Source: Paludibacter jiangxiensis
GTDB taxonomy: Bacteria; Bacteroidota; Bacteroidia; Bacteroidales; Paludibacteraceae
Reading direction: 5' to 3'
NCBI RefSeq assembly: GCF_001618385.1
Contig: NZ_BDCR01000004.1
Coordinates: 620,001 to 684,000 of the forward strand
Length of the DNA: 64,000 bases
Numbering within the stretch: the stretch's first letter is position 1; every line of letters starts with the position of its first letter. The position numbers and the translations under genes are program-made. The notes below the pieces were generated by a model. The model was not told where the DNA came from and made no database searches. It saw only the letters and a program-made list of their open reading frames with translations. Positions 44,098 to 53,144 of the stretch are shown piece after piece.

Positions 44098-44681
44098 AAC
44101 GGAAAGTTGATATTGTTCTGTCTCTTTTAGGGCTTATATTGTTAAGCCCTCTGTTTCTGATAATCGTCCTGCTAATTCTGACCGATTCGGGGAGACCTGT
44201 GTTTTACCGGCAACCCCGAACCGGCAAAGGCGGCATACCATTCGACATACTCAAATTTCGCACCATGATTGTCAACGCAGATAAATCATCTTTACTAACA
44301 ATAGGACTGCATGACAACAGAGTAACACGAACAGGCTATTATCTCCGAAAATATAAAATCGATGAATTGCCACAGCTAATCAATGTCTTAAAAGGAGAAA
44401 TGAGTCTGGTTGGCCCACGTCCCGAAGTTCCGAAATACACACAGCTATACTCACAACGACAAAAAGACGTGCTATCGGTTCGTCCGGGTATTACGGATCC
44501 GGCATCCATTTTACTGAAGGATGAAAATGAAATGATTGCGGCTTCCCCTGATCCCGAAAAATTCTACATCGAGAAGCTAATTCCTGAAAAGTTATCAATT
44601 AACCTTCAATACATTGAACGAATGTCACTAAAAAATGATCTGAGAATTATTGCCAAAACGCTACTTGCCATTATCCGTTAG
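44064..44681 (+). CDS. Initiating undecaprenyl-phosphate sugar-1-phosphate transferase (PglC/WcfS-like)
   Basis: A 205-residue short polyprenol-phosphate hexose-1-phosphate transferase. It has one N-terminal re-entrant/membrane helix (KVDIVLSLLGLILLSPLFLIIVLLIL), the RQPRTGKGGIPFDILKFRTM loop, the catalytic Asp-Glu in YKIDELPQLINVLKGEMSLVGPRPEVP, and RPGITDPAS. It places the first sugar phosphate on undecaprenyl phosphate and so starts the repeat unit. It overlaps the aminotransferase, which predicts a 4-amino sugar as its substrate. The small size is PglC-like, without the WbaP membrane domain. Confidence 0.94.
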   Translation: MAPATHHEYYLKRKVDIVLSLLGLILLSPLFLIIVLLILTDSGRPVFYRQPRTGKGGIPFDILKFRTMIVNADKSSLLTIGLHDNRVTRTGYYLRKYKIDELPQLINVLKGEMSLVGPRPEVPKYTQLYSQRQKDVLSVRPGITDPASILLKDENEMIAASPDPEKFYIEKLIPEKLSINLQYIERMSLKNDLRIIAKTLLAIIR

Positions 44682-44771
44682 TATCATTTTACCATTAATG
44701 ATTGGAATAAAAACATTAAAAAATGACCAATTCAACTGTCTCTAAAAACGAGCTACATCTTCATACTTAGT

Positions 44772-47700
44772 ATGAAGAATCTAATACTCAAAGCTATGAA
44801 AAAAATAACATTTCTACTTTTTAGCATTGTTTTTGCTATAGGAATCAACGCACAAGTCTACAAGACTGTTACGATAAGTGCCGGAGGGTTGCATGATGCA
44901 TTAGCTCCCGAAGATTTCACAACGGTTACAAATCTCACCATCAATGGCTCCGTCAATGCTGCTGATTTTCTCACCATGAGAGATGAAATCACTGCGCTAT
45001 CGGTCATCGATTTAAGCGGAGCTACCATCGACGGGAATAAAATACCGGATGAAGCCTTTTATTTCTCAATACCCAAAACAGGAAAGTTGAGCCTGACACA
45101 AGTGATTTTGCCAGCCTCTGTGACAGCATTAGGTGACTATGCCTTTTACGGTTGCTACTACCTGGCTACAATCAACCTTCCGGCGTCGTTGCAATCAATC
45201 GGAAGCTGGACATTTGCAGACTGCCACTCGTTGATTGTTGATCCGAACCTTCCTTCCTCTCTGACTTCATTGGGTGTGGGAGCTTTTGTACATTGCCACA
45301 GTTTGCCAGCTGTAAATATACCATCGTCAATCAATCATATTGACAACTGGACATTTGCAGCATGTTATAATCTTGTTTCTGTTACTATTCCATCTTCGGT
45401 AACGGCGATATACAACAATGTTTTTAAAAATTGCCAGCATTTACCGTCCATTACAATTCCATCAACAGTAAATTATCTTGGATATGATGTATTTTACAAT
45501 TGCTTTGCCTTAACCACTGTAGATCTAAGCCAAACATCGCTCCCTGCTCTTTTGAAAAACACGTTTTTCAATTGCAACAATCTGCAAACTATTAAAATAC
45601 CATCCACCGTTACTACTATCGGAGATTCTGCTTTTTACCAATGTTCGGCACTGACGGGATTGTATGCCTATCCTCAAACTCCGGCAGACCTGAGCACTTC
45701 CAAAGATGTTTTTCTGGGAGTAAGCACCTCAACCTGTACACTATATGTGCCTCCTTTCAAGAAAAGCGACTATCAAAATGCACTCCAATGGAAAGATTTT
45801 CTCAATATCGCTGTAATGAAGTTACCTTCAACTATAACGGCTACAGGAGAAACAACCTATACATACAACAATTCACCTCAGGGGCCTGCTTCTGCTGACG
45901 TGACCGGATCGACAGGCACTAAGTCATATAAATACAGTGGAACCGGATCGACCAGTTATCCGGAAAGCACTACACCGCCTATCAATGCAGGAACATATCA
46001 GGTTGTAGCAACAGTGGCTACCGATGAAAATTATCTGGAAGCCACATCTGCTCCGCTTGCCTTTACCATCAACAAAAAAGATGTAACCGTAACAGCCGGT
46101 CATCTTGAAAAAACGTACGGGGATGATAATCCTACGCTGACAGCTGTGGTGACAGGTGCCATTGAAGGCGGAGATGTTGTGAATTATTCATTGGCAACAA
46201 CAGCTGTAAAACTTTCCGGGGTCGGTGATTATCCCATCTCGGTAACGTTGGGCAGCAATCCGAACTACAATATTACCAAAACCGACAACACGCTGACAGT
46301 AAACGCCAAAGAGATAACAATAGCAGCTGACCATCTCTCCAAAACCTATGGAGATGATAACCCGACGCTGACAGCTGTTGTTACAGGCGCTGTAGAGGGT
46401 GGTGATGCCGTAAATTACTCATTGACTACCACAGCCGTAAAACTTTCCGGGGTCAGCGATTATCCTATTTCGATAACATTGGGAAGCAATCCAAACTACA
46501 ACATTACCAAAACAGACAATACGCTGACGGTAAACGCAAAAGACGTAACCATCGCAGCTGACCATCTTACAAAAACTTATGGAGATGATAACCCGACACT
46601 GACGGCTGTGGTTACAGGTGCTTTAGCAGGTGGAGATGCTGTGAACTATTCGCTGGCTACTACAGCCGTAAAACTGTCCGGGGTTGGTGATTATCCTATA
46701 TCAATAACGTTAGGAAGCAATCCGAACTACAACATCACAAAAACTAACAATACATTGACAATTACAACCAAGAGCATTTCTGTAACTGCAAATGCACAGA
46801 GCAAATCGTATGGCGATCCGGATCCGACTCTTACGTTTACAAATTCGCCGGCATTGGTAGGTAGCGATGCTTTTAGTGGGGCATTAGTTCGTGACGCAGG
46901 AGAAAATGTGGGTACATATACAATCAGGCAGGGAGATTTAGCTTTGAGCAATAATTATCTTCTAACTTTCACCGAAGCTCTGCTTACTATTAATAAAGCT
47001 TCCTCCAGCATTTCAGTTGTAGGCTCGGCGACATTTACTTACAATGGCAATCAGCAGGGGCCTGACAATTATTCAAAAACAGGATCAAGCGGAGCCGTAA
47101 CCTATAAATATAGAGGCACCGGGGCAACATATTACAAGAACAGCTCAACACCACCGACTAATACCGGCACTTACCAGGTTATTGCAACTCTTGTCGCTGA
47201 TGACAACTATTATGGAGCTTCATCTGTGCCATTTGCATTTTCTATTAATCAAAAGAACGTAACTGTAACAGCAGATCATCTCTCAAAAACGTACGGGAAT
47301 GATAACCCGACACTAACTGCCACGGTCAACGGTGCTGTCGAAGGTGGAGATGCCATAAATTACTCATTGGCTACAACAGCTGTAAAACTTTCCGCCGTTG
47401 GTGATTATCCCATCTCGGTAACGTTAGGAAGCAATCCAAACTACAATATCACCAAAACTGACAATATACTAACTGTAAGCGGTAAAGCAGCATCCATCAC
47501 GGCAAACCATCTCTCCAAAATTTACGGAGATAACAATCCTACGCTGACGGCGGTGGTTACTGGCACAGTTACTGGCGGCGATGCAGTAAATTACTCGCTG
47601 GCTACAACGGCTGTAAAACTTTCCGATGTTGGTGATTATCCTGTTTCGATTACATTAGGTAGTAATCCGAACTACAACATCACCAAAACCGACAATACGC

Positions 47701-48941
47701 TGACGGTAAACGCAAAAGACGTCACCATCACAGCAGATCATCTCTCCAAAGCATACGGAGAAGACAATCCGACACTGACATCTGTAATTACGGGTGCTGT
47801 CCAAGGTGGAGATGCTGTAAATTACTCGCTGGCTACTACAGCTGTAAAACTGTCCGGAATTGGCGATTATCCCATCTCGGTAACGTTGGGAAGCAATCCG
47901 AATTACAACATCACCAAAACTGAGAACACGCTGACGGTAACAACCAAAAGGATTTCTGTAACCGCAAACGCACAGAGCAAAATGCATGGTGTTCCGGATC
48001 CTGCACTTACGTTTATAAATTCTCCTGAACTGGCAGGTAGTGACGCGTTCAGCGGGACGCTGATTCGTGATGCCGGAGAAAGTGTGGGTAGTTATGCAAT
48101 CAGACAAGGTAGCTTAGCGCTGAGCAGTAATTATTCGATAAACTTTACAGGAGCTTTACTAACGATAACTTCTGCCACTTCCTCAATTACCATAACAGGC
48201 GCCAATAGCTTCACCTACACTGGTTCTCCGCAAGGTCCGGCAACATCAACACACACCGGTTCCACCGGAACTGTTTCTTATGCATACAAAGGTACCGGCT
48301 CAACCTCATACAGTGAAAGTTCGACACCACCGACTAATGCTGGCTCGTATCAGGTTGTGGCAACTCTTGCTGCCGACGAAAATTACAGCGGAGCATCATC
48401 TGTACCGTTCAATTTTACCATTTCCAAAGCCAATGCCACGATCGCTGTTGTTCCTTACGATGTCAAATTCGACAACAATGAACATATTGCAACAGGTACT
48501 GCTACCGGGGTAGTTGGTGAAGATCTGAGCAATCTGCTTGACCTGACTTTGACCAGACATACAGCGGTAGATACATATACCGACACCTGGTCATTTGCAG
48601 GAAACAGCAACTACAATAGCGATTCGGGCACAATAACAGACCACATTAATTTACCTACCGGGATAATCACGACGGAAGATCATCCGATGAAAGTTGTTGT
48701 TTATCAAACACCGGGAAGCTCTATGGTTAATTTCAAGTTTACGCCAAAATATTCCGGAAGGGTTACTATTGTCATCTATAACACAACAGGATTTGAAATA
48801 ACAAGGCTAACCGACAAAGAAGCTATTGCTGATCAGGAAACAATTATTCAATGTTCCACAACTCTTCCTTTAGGTTTATATACTTATAGATTAGTTTGTG
48901 AGACCTACTACAATTCAGGCAAATTTATCGTCTCAAGATAA
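44772..48941 (+). CDS. Giant secreted repeat protein: BspA-like leucine-rich repeats, MBG repeats, probable T9SS signal
   Basis: A 1389-residue surface protein. The signal peptide ends INAQ (a second ATG at 44796 gives the usual MKKITFLL start). Residues 100-345 are BspA-type leucine-rich repeats (LPASVTALGDYAFYGC units of about 23). Then come three Ig-like modules (starting about 353, 743 and 1134) and two blocks of three 77-residue MBG repeats (KTYGDDNPTLTAVVTG...SNPNYNITKTDNTLTV), each closed by a variant MBG unit. The end GLYTYRLVCETYYNSGKFIVSR looks like a type IX secretion C-terminal domain. Adhesion or matrix binding is inferred. Confidence 0.88.
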   Translation: MKNLILKAMKKITFLLFSIVFAIGINAQVYKTVTISAGGLHDALAPEDFTTVTNLTINGSVNAADFLTMRDEITALSVIDLSGATIDGNKIPDEAFYFSIPKTGKLSLTQVILPASVTALGDYAFYGCYYLATINLPASLQSIGSWTFADCHSLIVDPNLPSSLTSLGVGAFVHCHSLPAVNIPSSINHIDNWTFAACYNLVSVTIPSSVTAIYNNVFKNCQHLPSITIPSTVNYLGYDVFYNCFALTTVDLSQTSLPALLKNTFFNCNNLQTIKIPSTVTTIGDSAFYQCSALTGLYAYPQTPADLSTSKDVFLGVSTSTCTLYVPPFKKSDYQNALQWKDFLNIAVMKLPSTITATGETTYTYNNSPQGPASADVTGSTGTKSYKYSGTGSTSYPESTTPPINAGTYQVVATVATDENYLEATSAPLAFTINKKDVTVTAGHLEKTYGDDNPTLTAVVTGAIEGGDVVNYSLATTAVKLSGVGDYPISVTLGSNPNYNITKTDNTLTVNAKEITIAADHLSKTYGDDNPTLTAVVTGAVEGGDAVNYSLTTTAVKLSGVSDYPISITLGSNPNYNITKTDNTLTVNAKDVTIAADHLTKTYGDDNPTLTAVVTGALAGGDAVNYSLATTAVKLSGVGDYPISITLGSNPNYNITKTNNTLTITTKSISVTANAQSKSYGDPDPTLTFTNSPALVGSDAFSGALVRDAGENVGTYTIRQGDLALSNNYLLTFTEALLTINKASSSISVVGSATFTYNGNQQGPDNYSKTGSSGAVTYKYRGTGATYYKNSSTPPTNTGTYQVIATLVADDNYYGASSVPFAFSINQKNVTVTADHLSKTYGNDNPTLTATVNGAVEGGDAINYSLATTAVKLSAVGDYPISVTLGSNPNYNITKTDNILTVSGKAASITANHLSKIYGDNNPTLTAVVTGTVTGGDAVNYSLATTAVKLSDVGDYPVSITLGSNPNYNITKTDNTLTVNAKDVTITADHLSKAYGEDNPTLTSVITGAVQGGDAVNYSLATTAVKLSGIGDYPISVTLGSNPNYNITKTENTLTVTTKRISVTANAQSKMHGVPDPALTFINSPELAGSDAFSGTLIRDAGESVGSYAIRQGSLALSSNYSINFTGALLTITSATSSITITGANSFTYTGSPQGPATSTHTGSTGTVSYAYKGTGSTSYSESSTPPTNAGSYQVVATLAADENYSGASSVPFNFTISKANATIAVVPYDVKFDNNEHIATGTATGVVGEDLSNLLDLTLTRHTAVDTYTDTWSFAGNSNYNSDSGTITDHINLPTGIITTEDHPMKVVVYQTPGSSMVNFKFTPKYSGRVTIVIYNTTGFEITRLTDKEAIADQETIIQCSTTLPLGLYTYRLVCETYYNSGKFIVSR
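45828..48440 (+). repeat. Higher-order coding repeat (1176-bp unit with 231-bp subrepeats)
   Basis: Six 231-bp subrepeats begin at 46077, 46308, 46539, 47253, 47484 and 47715. Closing variant units begin at 46770 and 47946. Equivalent points in the two blocks are exactly 1176 bp (392 codons) apart, which shows block duplication. A third, partial copy of the first module begins near 48173. Confidence 0.9.
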
Positions 48942-48978
48942 TATTATTAAGACTGGACTCTTCGCTTGAATCGACGAA

Positions 48979-49012
48979 AGAGGCTGCCTCAATTGAATTT
49001 GAGACAGCCTCT
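48979..49012. terminator. Bidirectional terminator between convergent genes
   Basis: AGAGGCTGCCTCAA and TTTGAGACAGCCTCT form a long stem with one mismatch. It lies between the repeat protein (+) and the PafA-like gene (-). T-rich tracts are weak on the minus side. Confidence 0.8.
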
Positions 49013-49044
49013 GCTTTTATGAACCGGCAACTATTTATGATTTA

Positions 49045-50703
49045 TCATTTTCCGTCCGTTACTTCCGTTACCGGCAATCCCACACATCCGCTTGGCATCT
49101 GAATGTGTAACAAAGCGGCAACCGTGGCTGCAATATCCGTTATATTTACTCTCCGATTCAATGCTCCGTGTTTGATCTTCCAACCCATAAACAGCAATGG
49201 AATATGCGTATCATACGGATTCCAAAGACTGTGATTCGCACCTTTTGTATACGAAGAGGGTGTCCATCCGGCCTGAGGAATAAAAACCACGGACCCACTC
49301 CGTTGGGGATTATAGCCGTTTATCGCCATTGTTTTGATGGGTTCAGGAATCGAACTGACAGCCAGTTTATCCTGATCGGCGACATACAAAATACCCTCCT
49401 GACGTTTCAGAAACTCGACGACAAAAGCTTTCAGTTTTTCCCTGTCGATCTGCAAACTATCTACCAGATGATTGTTGAACGAAACCTGAAAAGTACCAAC
49501 ACGGGCAATCAGCTTATCTGATCCAAACTCTTTTTCCACTCTTTTCTTAAGAGTTCCTGCGATGCCTTCATCCAGCAGACCAGTCGGCATCTTATGCGCT
49601 GCTAAATAGCCTTCCGAATTTGCTCCGGCATGGTCAGCTGTAAGGAAGACCAGATAATTACCCTTGCCGACTTTCGTGTCCAGATAGATGAAGAATGATG
49701 TCAGGTCGCGATCGAGGCGCAGATATACATCTTCCAGTTCTATTGAATTCGGACCGTACAAATGAGCCGCATGGTCGGTCGAAGCACAGTTAATTGTCAG
49801 AAAATCGGTAGTGCCGCCTTGTCCCAGTTGATAACCGTCAACTGCTGCGCGGGCAAACTGCAAGGTCAGGGTATTTCCGAAAGGCGTCTGCTCAAACGAA
49901 CTACGATCCTGAGCAAAGGCCTTTTTCAAATCATATGGAAAGACAGGTTTTTCGGCCCCTTTCAACAATCCCTCCCAGGGCGAATCGTCCGGTGTACTTT
50001 CTGTATATTGATTGATCGGCAGCAATGTGTTCCAGCCATTTTCAATCAGTTTCTCCACCGGTTTTGTTGCATTAAACAGCTTCACCCATTCAGGCAATTG
50101 TTGCAGATAGTAGTTACTTGTAATAAATTGTTCGCTGGCTTCGTCGAACCAGAAAGCTGCGGTCGGATTATGTCCGGCAGGCAAAATGGCAGCCCTGTCT
50201 TTGAGCGAAACACCCACCACTTTCGACTGAAAATTGGTAGCCATGCGCAATTCGTCTGTAATAGTGGTTGCCATCAGGTTGCGTGGTGACATTTTGCCTT
50301 TCGGCGAAGAAGCAACACCTACTGCATCGACAGTGGAATCGTCCGTACAATAAACCGATTTACCCGATACCGGATCAACCCACGAATTGCCGGCAATACC
50401 GTGAATGGAGGGAACAGAACCGGTAAAAATAGAAGCATGTCCAACTCCTGTTATCGAGGGAATATAGTTAAGCATGGTATTCTCACACGAAAACCCCTCG
50501 TTAAGTAAACGTTTGAAACCACCTTCTACATATTTGTTGTAATAACGGTAAAGGTAATCCCATCGCATCTGGTCTACCACAATGCCCACCACCAACTTAG
50601 GTCGTTCGAGTTGAGCTGACTGCTTGCGTGTGGTTTGAGCCGGTACCAAACCGACCATTGTCAGGGATAAAATAATCAATAAAAAGTATCGCTTGCAAAA
50701 CAT
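49045..50703 (-). CDS. PafA-like alkaline phosphatase / phosphodiesterase superfamily protein
   Basis: A secreted 552-residue metalloenzyme. The signal peptide is residues 1-22 (ends LVPAQ). The alkaline phosphatase fold starts KLVVGIVVDQMRWDYLYRYY with the first metal Asp. The nucleophile Thr is in NYIPSITGVGHASIFTG (about 84), STDHAAHLYGPNSIELED and FLTADHAGANSE provide metal His/Asp ligands. PafA-type enzymes hydrolyse phosphomonoesters in the periplasm and are common in Bacteroidetes. As the last gene after the GH92 pair it might remove phosphate from phosphomannose-type glycans, but that link is inferred from position. Confidence 0.9.
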   Translation of the reverse strand: MFCKRYFLLIILSLTMVGLVPAQTTRKQSAQLERPKLVVGIVVDQMRWDYLYRYYNKYVEGGFKRLLNEGFSCENTMLNYIPSITGVGHASIFTGSVPSIHGIAGNSWVDPVSGKSVYCTDDSTVDAVGVASSPKGKMSPRNLMATTITDELRMATNFQSKVVGVSLKDRAAILPAGHNPTAAFWFDEASEQFITSNYYLQQLPEWVKLFNATKPVEKLIENGWNTLLPINQYTESTPDDSPWEGLLKGAEKPVFPYDLKKAFAQDRSSFEQTPFGNTLTLQFARAAVDGYQLGQGGTTDFLTINCASTDHAAHLYGPNSIELEDVYLRLDRDLTSFFIYLDTKVGKGNYLVFLTADHAGANSEGYLAAHKMPTGLLDEGIAGTLKKRVEKEFGSDKLIARVGTFQVSFNNHLVDSLQIDREKLKAFVVEFLKRQEGILYVADQDKLAVSSIPEPIKTMAINGYNPQRSGSVVFIPQAGWTPSSYTKGANHSLWNPYDTHIPLLFMGWKIKHGALNRRVNITDIAATVAALLHIQMPSGCVGLPVTEVTDGK

Positions 50704-50758
50704 ATCTGATTGTTTAAAATAATGGATTTCAATTCAGTACAATTCGTAGACGGAGCCA

Positions 50759-53044
50759 TTAAAATTCTCCTGACGGCGGCAATTGCGTTGCGCCCCATTG
50801 CGCAGGTTTATCGCCCATTTCGAGCAACAATTCACCTCCTGCAGCCACATCGGCATGTTCAATCCAGGACTTATCATATTTCACCCCGTTCAAAGTCGCC
50901 GATTTGACAAAACGGTTTTTCCCGGAAAGATTTTTGGCCGTAATAACAAAGGTCTTGCCGTTCTCCATGTGCATTTTTGTCTGGCGGAAAAACGGCGAAG
51001 TAATCAGGTAATACGACTGTCCGGCATTGGGATAAAGTCCCATCATGTGAAAATCGAGCCATGACGACATAGCGCCCGAATCGTCGTTGCCCGGAATGCC
51101 GCAGGAAGTCGCATCATAATTGTCGGTAATGATTTTCCGAGTACGTTCACTACTCAGGTCGGGCCGACCGATCCAGTGATAAAGACACGAAGTCAGGAAC
51201 GAAGGTTCGTTACCCACGTTATAAAAGCCATTATCGAACAACGTATCCAATCGTTTACTAAACAGCTCTTTGCCACCACTTTTTTCAATCAATCCCGGCA
51301 CGTTGTGCGGCACCGACAGTGAATATTCCCACGAACCAGCTTCGTAGAAAAACCCGCACCACCAACAGAGACAATTAGGCCAGTCCTGCGCCGTGGGAGT
51401 GTACAAAAGGAACTCCCGCTGTCCGTTCACAATGTCGCAGGGAATGCTGTCAATCCAGCGCCCCGAAGCATCTTTGGGCATAATAAATCCCCTCGCACCG
51501 TGGTCTTCAATATCACGCCACAGGTTCTCCCAATTATTCGACTGTTTTAGAAAACGACGGTATTCGCTCATACGGTTCAGCCCTTTGGCCACGCGGGCAA
51601 TGCAGTAATCGTCGTACGCATATTCGAGGGTACGATTTCCGGCCCGCACAAAGCGATCGGAGACATAGCCCAGAGTGTTGTAATCGGTAAGACCTCCCCT
51701 GCCCTCTTTCTCTTCATTGCCACCCGGAGGCACAGTAGCATCTTTCAGCATCGCCTGCAACCCGAGGCCGTAATCAATTCCTTTCAAACCTTTCACATAC
51801 GCATCGGCAATCAGTACCTCGGCATTGGAACCGCCCTGTGTGCGACCATTGCAGTTTCCACTGCGGGCATCGGGCAAATAACCGTCGCGTTTGTAAATAT
51901 CGAGCAGCGCTTTTACAATATCCACTTGTCGCGATTCGGCAATGAGCGTAATGAGCGGATGCGACGAACGATAGGTATCCCAAATGGCATAAAAATCATC
52001 GTAATAAGGCTGATCGGATGTCCATTTCGGATTCTCACCCGTGCGGTCGACCGGCATCAACAGAGTGTGGTACAGAGCCGTGTAGAACATCTTCTTCTGA
52101 TCCGCAGTGGCATCATCCGAAATTTCTATCCGTTTCAGCAAATTCTCCCAGCGGTTTTCCGTTTCGGCACGCAGTTGTTCAAAATTCCAGTGCGGCACCT
52201 CCTGTTCGAGATTTTGCTTTGCTTTTTGCGTACTGATAAACGAGATGGCAATTTTCAACCGCACGGTATCTCCGAATGTGTCGTCAAAATAAAGCAAAGC
52301 TCCGGTTTTCTCTCCGGTATCTACCTGTACTTTTGTTCCGTTACTCAATTTAGTTCCCTTCCAGGTACTAAAACGAACAAACGGGCGATCGGCAACAGCA
52401 TAAAAATAGACCGTGTAGGCATCGCCATTGTTCCAACCACCACGAATGCGAGAATAGCCACTAACAGCACAATCGGACTCCACCCGCACCTCCGAGCCGA
52501 CAAATTGCTGGGCTTCGCGCGAATCGGGGATCGGTTTCTCGCCCAGAAAATCACCTGCATCTATTTCCAGACACTTCGTTTTATTGCCGTACACAAAGCG
52601 GTAAAAAGCCACTTTAGGCGAAACGGTAATCTCCGTCCGGATATTCCATTTTTTGAGGAATACACTGTAATAACCGGCCTTGGCTACTTCGTTTGTCCGC
52701 AACGAAGTTTGCAGGATGGATTCCAAATCGCCAGAGAAAGGCATTACGGTGATATTGCCGTATTTCGGACCTCCGCCGGTGCCACTCACATGGGTTTGAC
52801 TGAAGCCGTAAATCGGTTGCAAGGTATCGGCCAAATAGCCGCTATTGGATCCCTTGTTGTTATCCGGCCCCGGCTTTATCATTCCGAACGGACACGACGG
52901 TCCGATAGTTACGTTTCCCAATCCACCTTTCCCTTTGCCCGTACCGATAAACGGATCGACATATTGAAAATGGTTTCCGGCCAACAGACTATGACCAAAA
53001 GCAATAACTCCCAGCAGGTTCAAAATCAACAACAGACGTTTCAT
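50759..53044 (-). CDS. GH92 alpha-mannosidase family protein
   Basis: A secreted 761-residue exo-alpha-mannosidase candidate with a signal peptide (about 1-22). The GH92 start FQYVDPFIGTGKGKGGLGNVTIGPSCPFGMIKPGPD and YGFSQTHVSGTGGGPKYGNI are diagnostic. The (alpha/alpha)6 domain includes GYLPDARSGNCNGRTQGGSNAEVLIADAY. The catalytic-base region GIPGNDDSGAMSSWLDFHMMGLYPNAG matches the family consensus. GH92 enzymes are calcium-dependent and remove terminal alpha-mannose from N-glycans or mannans. It belongs to the SusCD-linked gene cluster. Confidence 0.94.
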   Translation of the reverse strand: MKRLLLILNLLGVIAFGHSLLAGNHFQYVDPFIGTGKGKGGLGNVTIGPSCPFGMIKPGPDNNKGSNSGYLADTLQPIYGFSQTHVSGTGGGPKYGNITVMPFSGDLESILQTSLRTNEVAKAGYYSVFLKKWNIRTEITVSPKVAFYRFVYGNKTKCLEIDAGDFLGEKPIPDSREAQQFVGSEVRVESDCAVSGYSRIRGGWNNGDAYTVYFYAVADRPFVRFSTWKGTKLSNGTKVQVDTGEKTGALLYFDDTFGDTVRLKIAISFISTQKAKQNLEQEVPHWNFEQLRAETENRWENLLKRIEISDDATADQKKMFYTALYHTLLMPVDRTGENPKWTSDQPYYDDFYAIWDTYRSSHPLITLIAESRQVDIVKALLDIYKRDGYLPDARSGNCNGRTQGGSNAEVLIADAYVKGLKGIDYGLGLQAMLKDATVPPGGNEEKEGRGGLTDYNTLGYVSDRFVRAGNRTLEYAYDDYCIARVAKGLNRMSEYRRFLKQSNNWENLWRDIEDHGARGFIMPKDASGRWIDSIPCDIVNGQREFLLYTPTAQDWPNCLCWWCGFFYEAGSWEYSLSVPHNVPGLIEKSGGKELFSKRLDTLFDNGFYNVGNEPSFLTSCLYHWIGRPDLSSERTRKIITDNYDATSCGIPGNDDSGAMSSWLDFHMMGLYPNAGQSYYLITSPFFRQTKMHMENGKTFVITAKNLSGKNRFVKSATLNGVKYDKSWIEHADVAAGGELLLEMGDKPAQWGATQLPPSGEF

Positions 53045-53078
53045 TTTGCAAGTAAATTAATTACGATTACAACAACAA

Positions 53079-53140
53079 ACCATTAAGACATTAAGCTAGT
53101 TAAGCAATCTCCGTTACACTCTTAATCACTTAATGGTGAA
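53079..53140. repeat. ACCATTAAG...CTTAATGGT inverted repeat
   Basis: The arms ACCATTAAGACATTAAG and CTTAATCACTTAATGGT match at 15 of 17 positions. It fills the spacer between the two GH92 genes. Same word family as 22954-23016. Confidence 0.6.
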
Positions 53141-53144
53141 TATT

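Noticed and set aside
45828-48440. Regularly spaced repeats as a CRISPR array
   Set aside because: The repeats are 231 bp, in frame and coding, with protein-level conservation (MBG domains); there are no short repeats with unique spacers.
51926-53086. 386-codon plus-strand open frame
   Set aside because: It is the antisense shadow of the GH92 gene. The composition is not protein-like (rich in Arg, His, Ser), with no recognisable domain.
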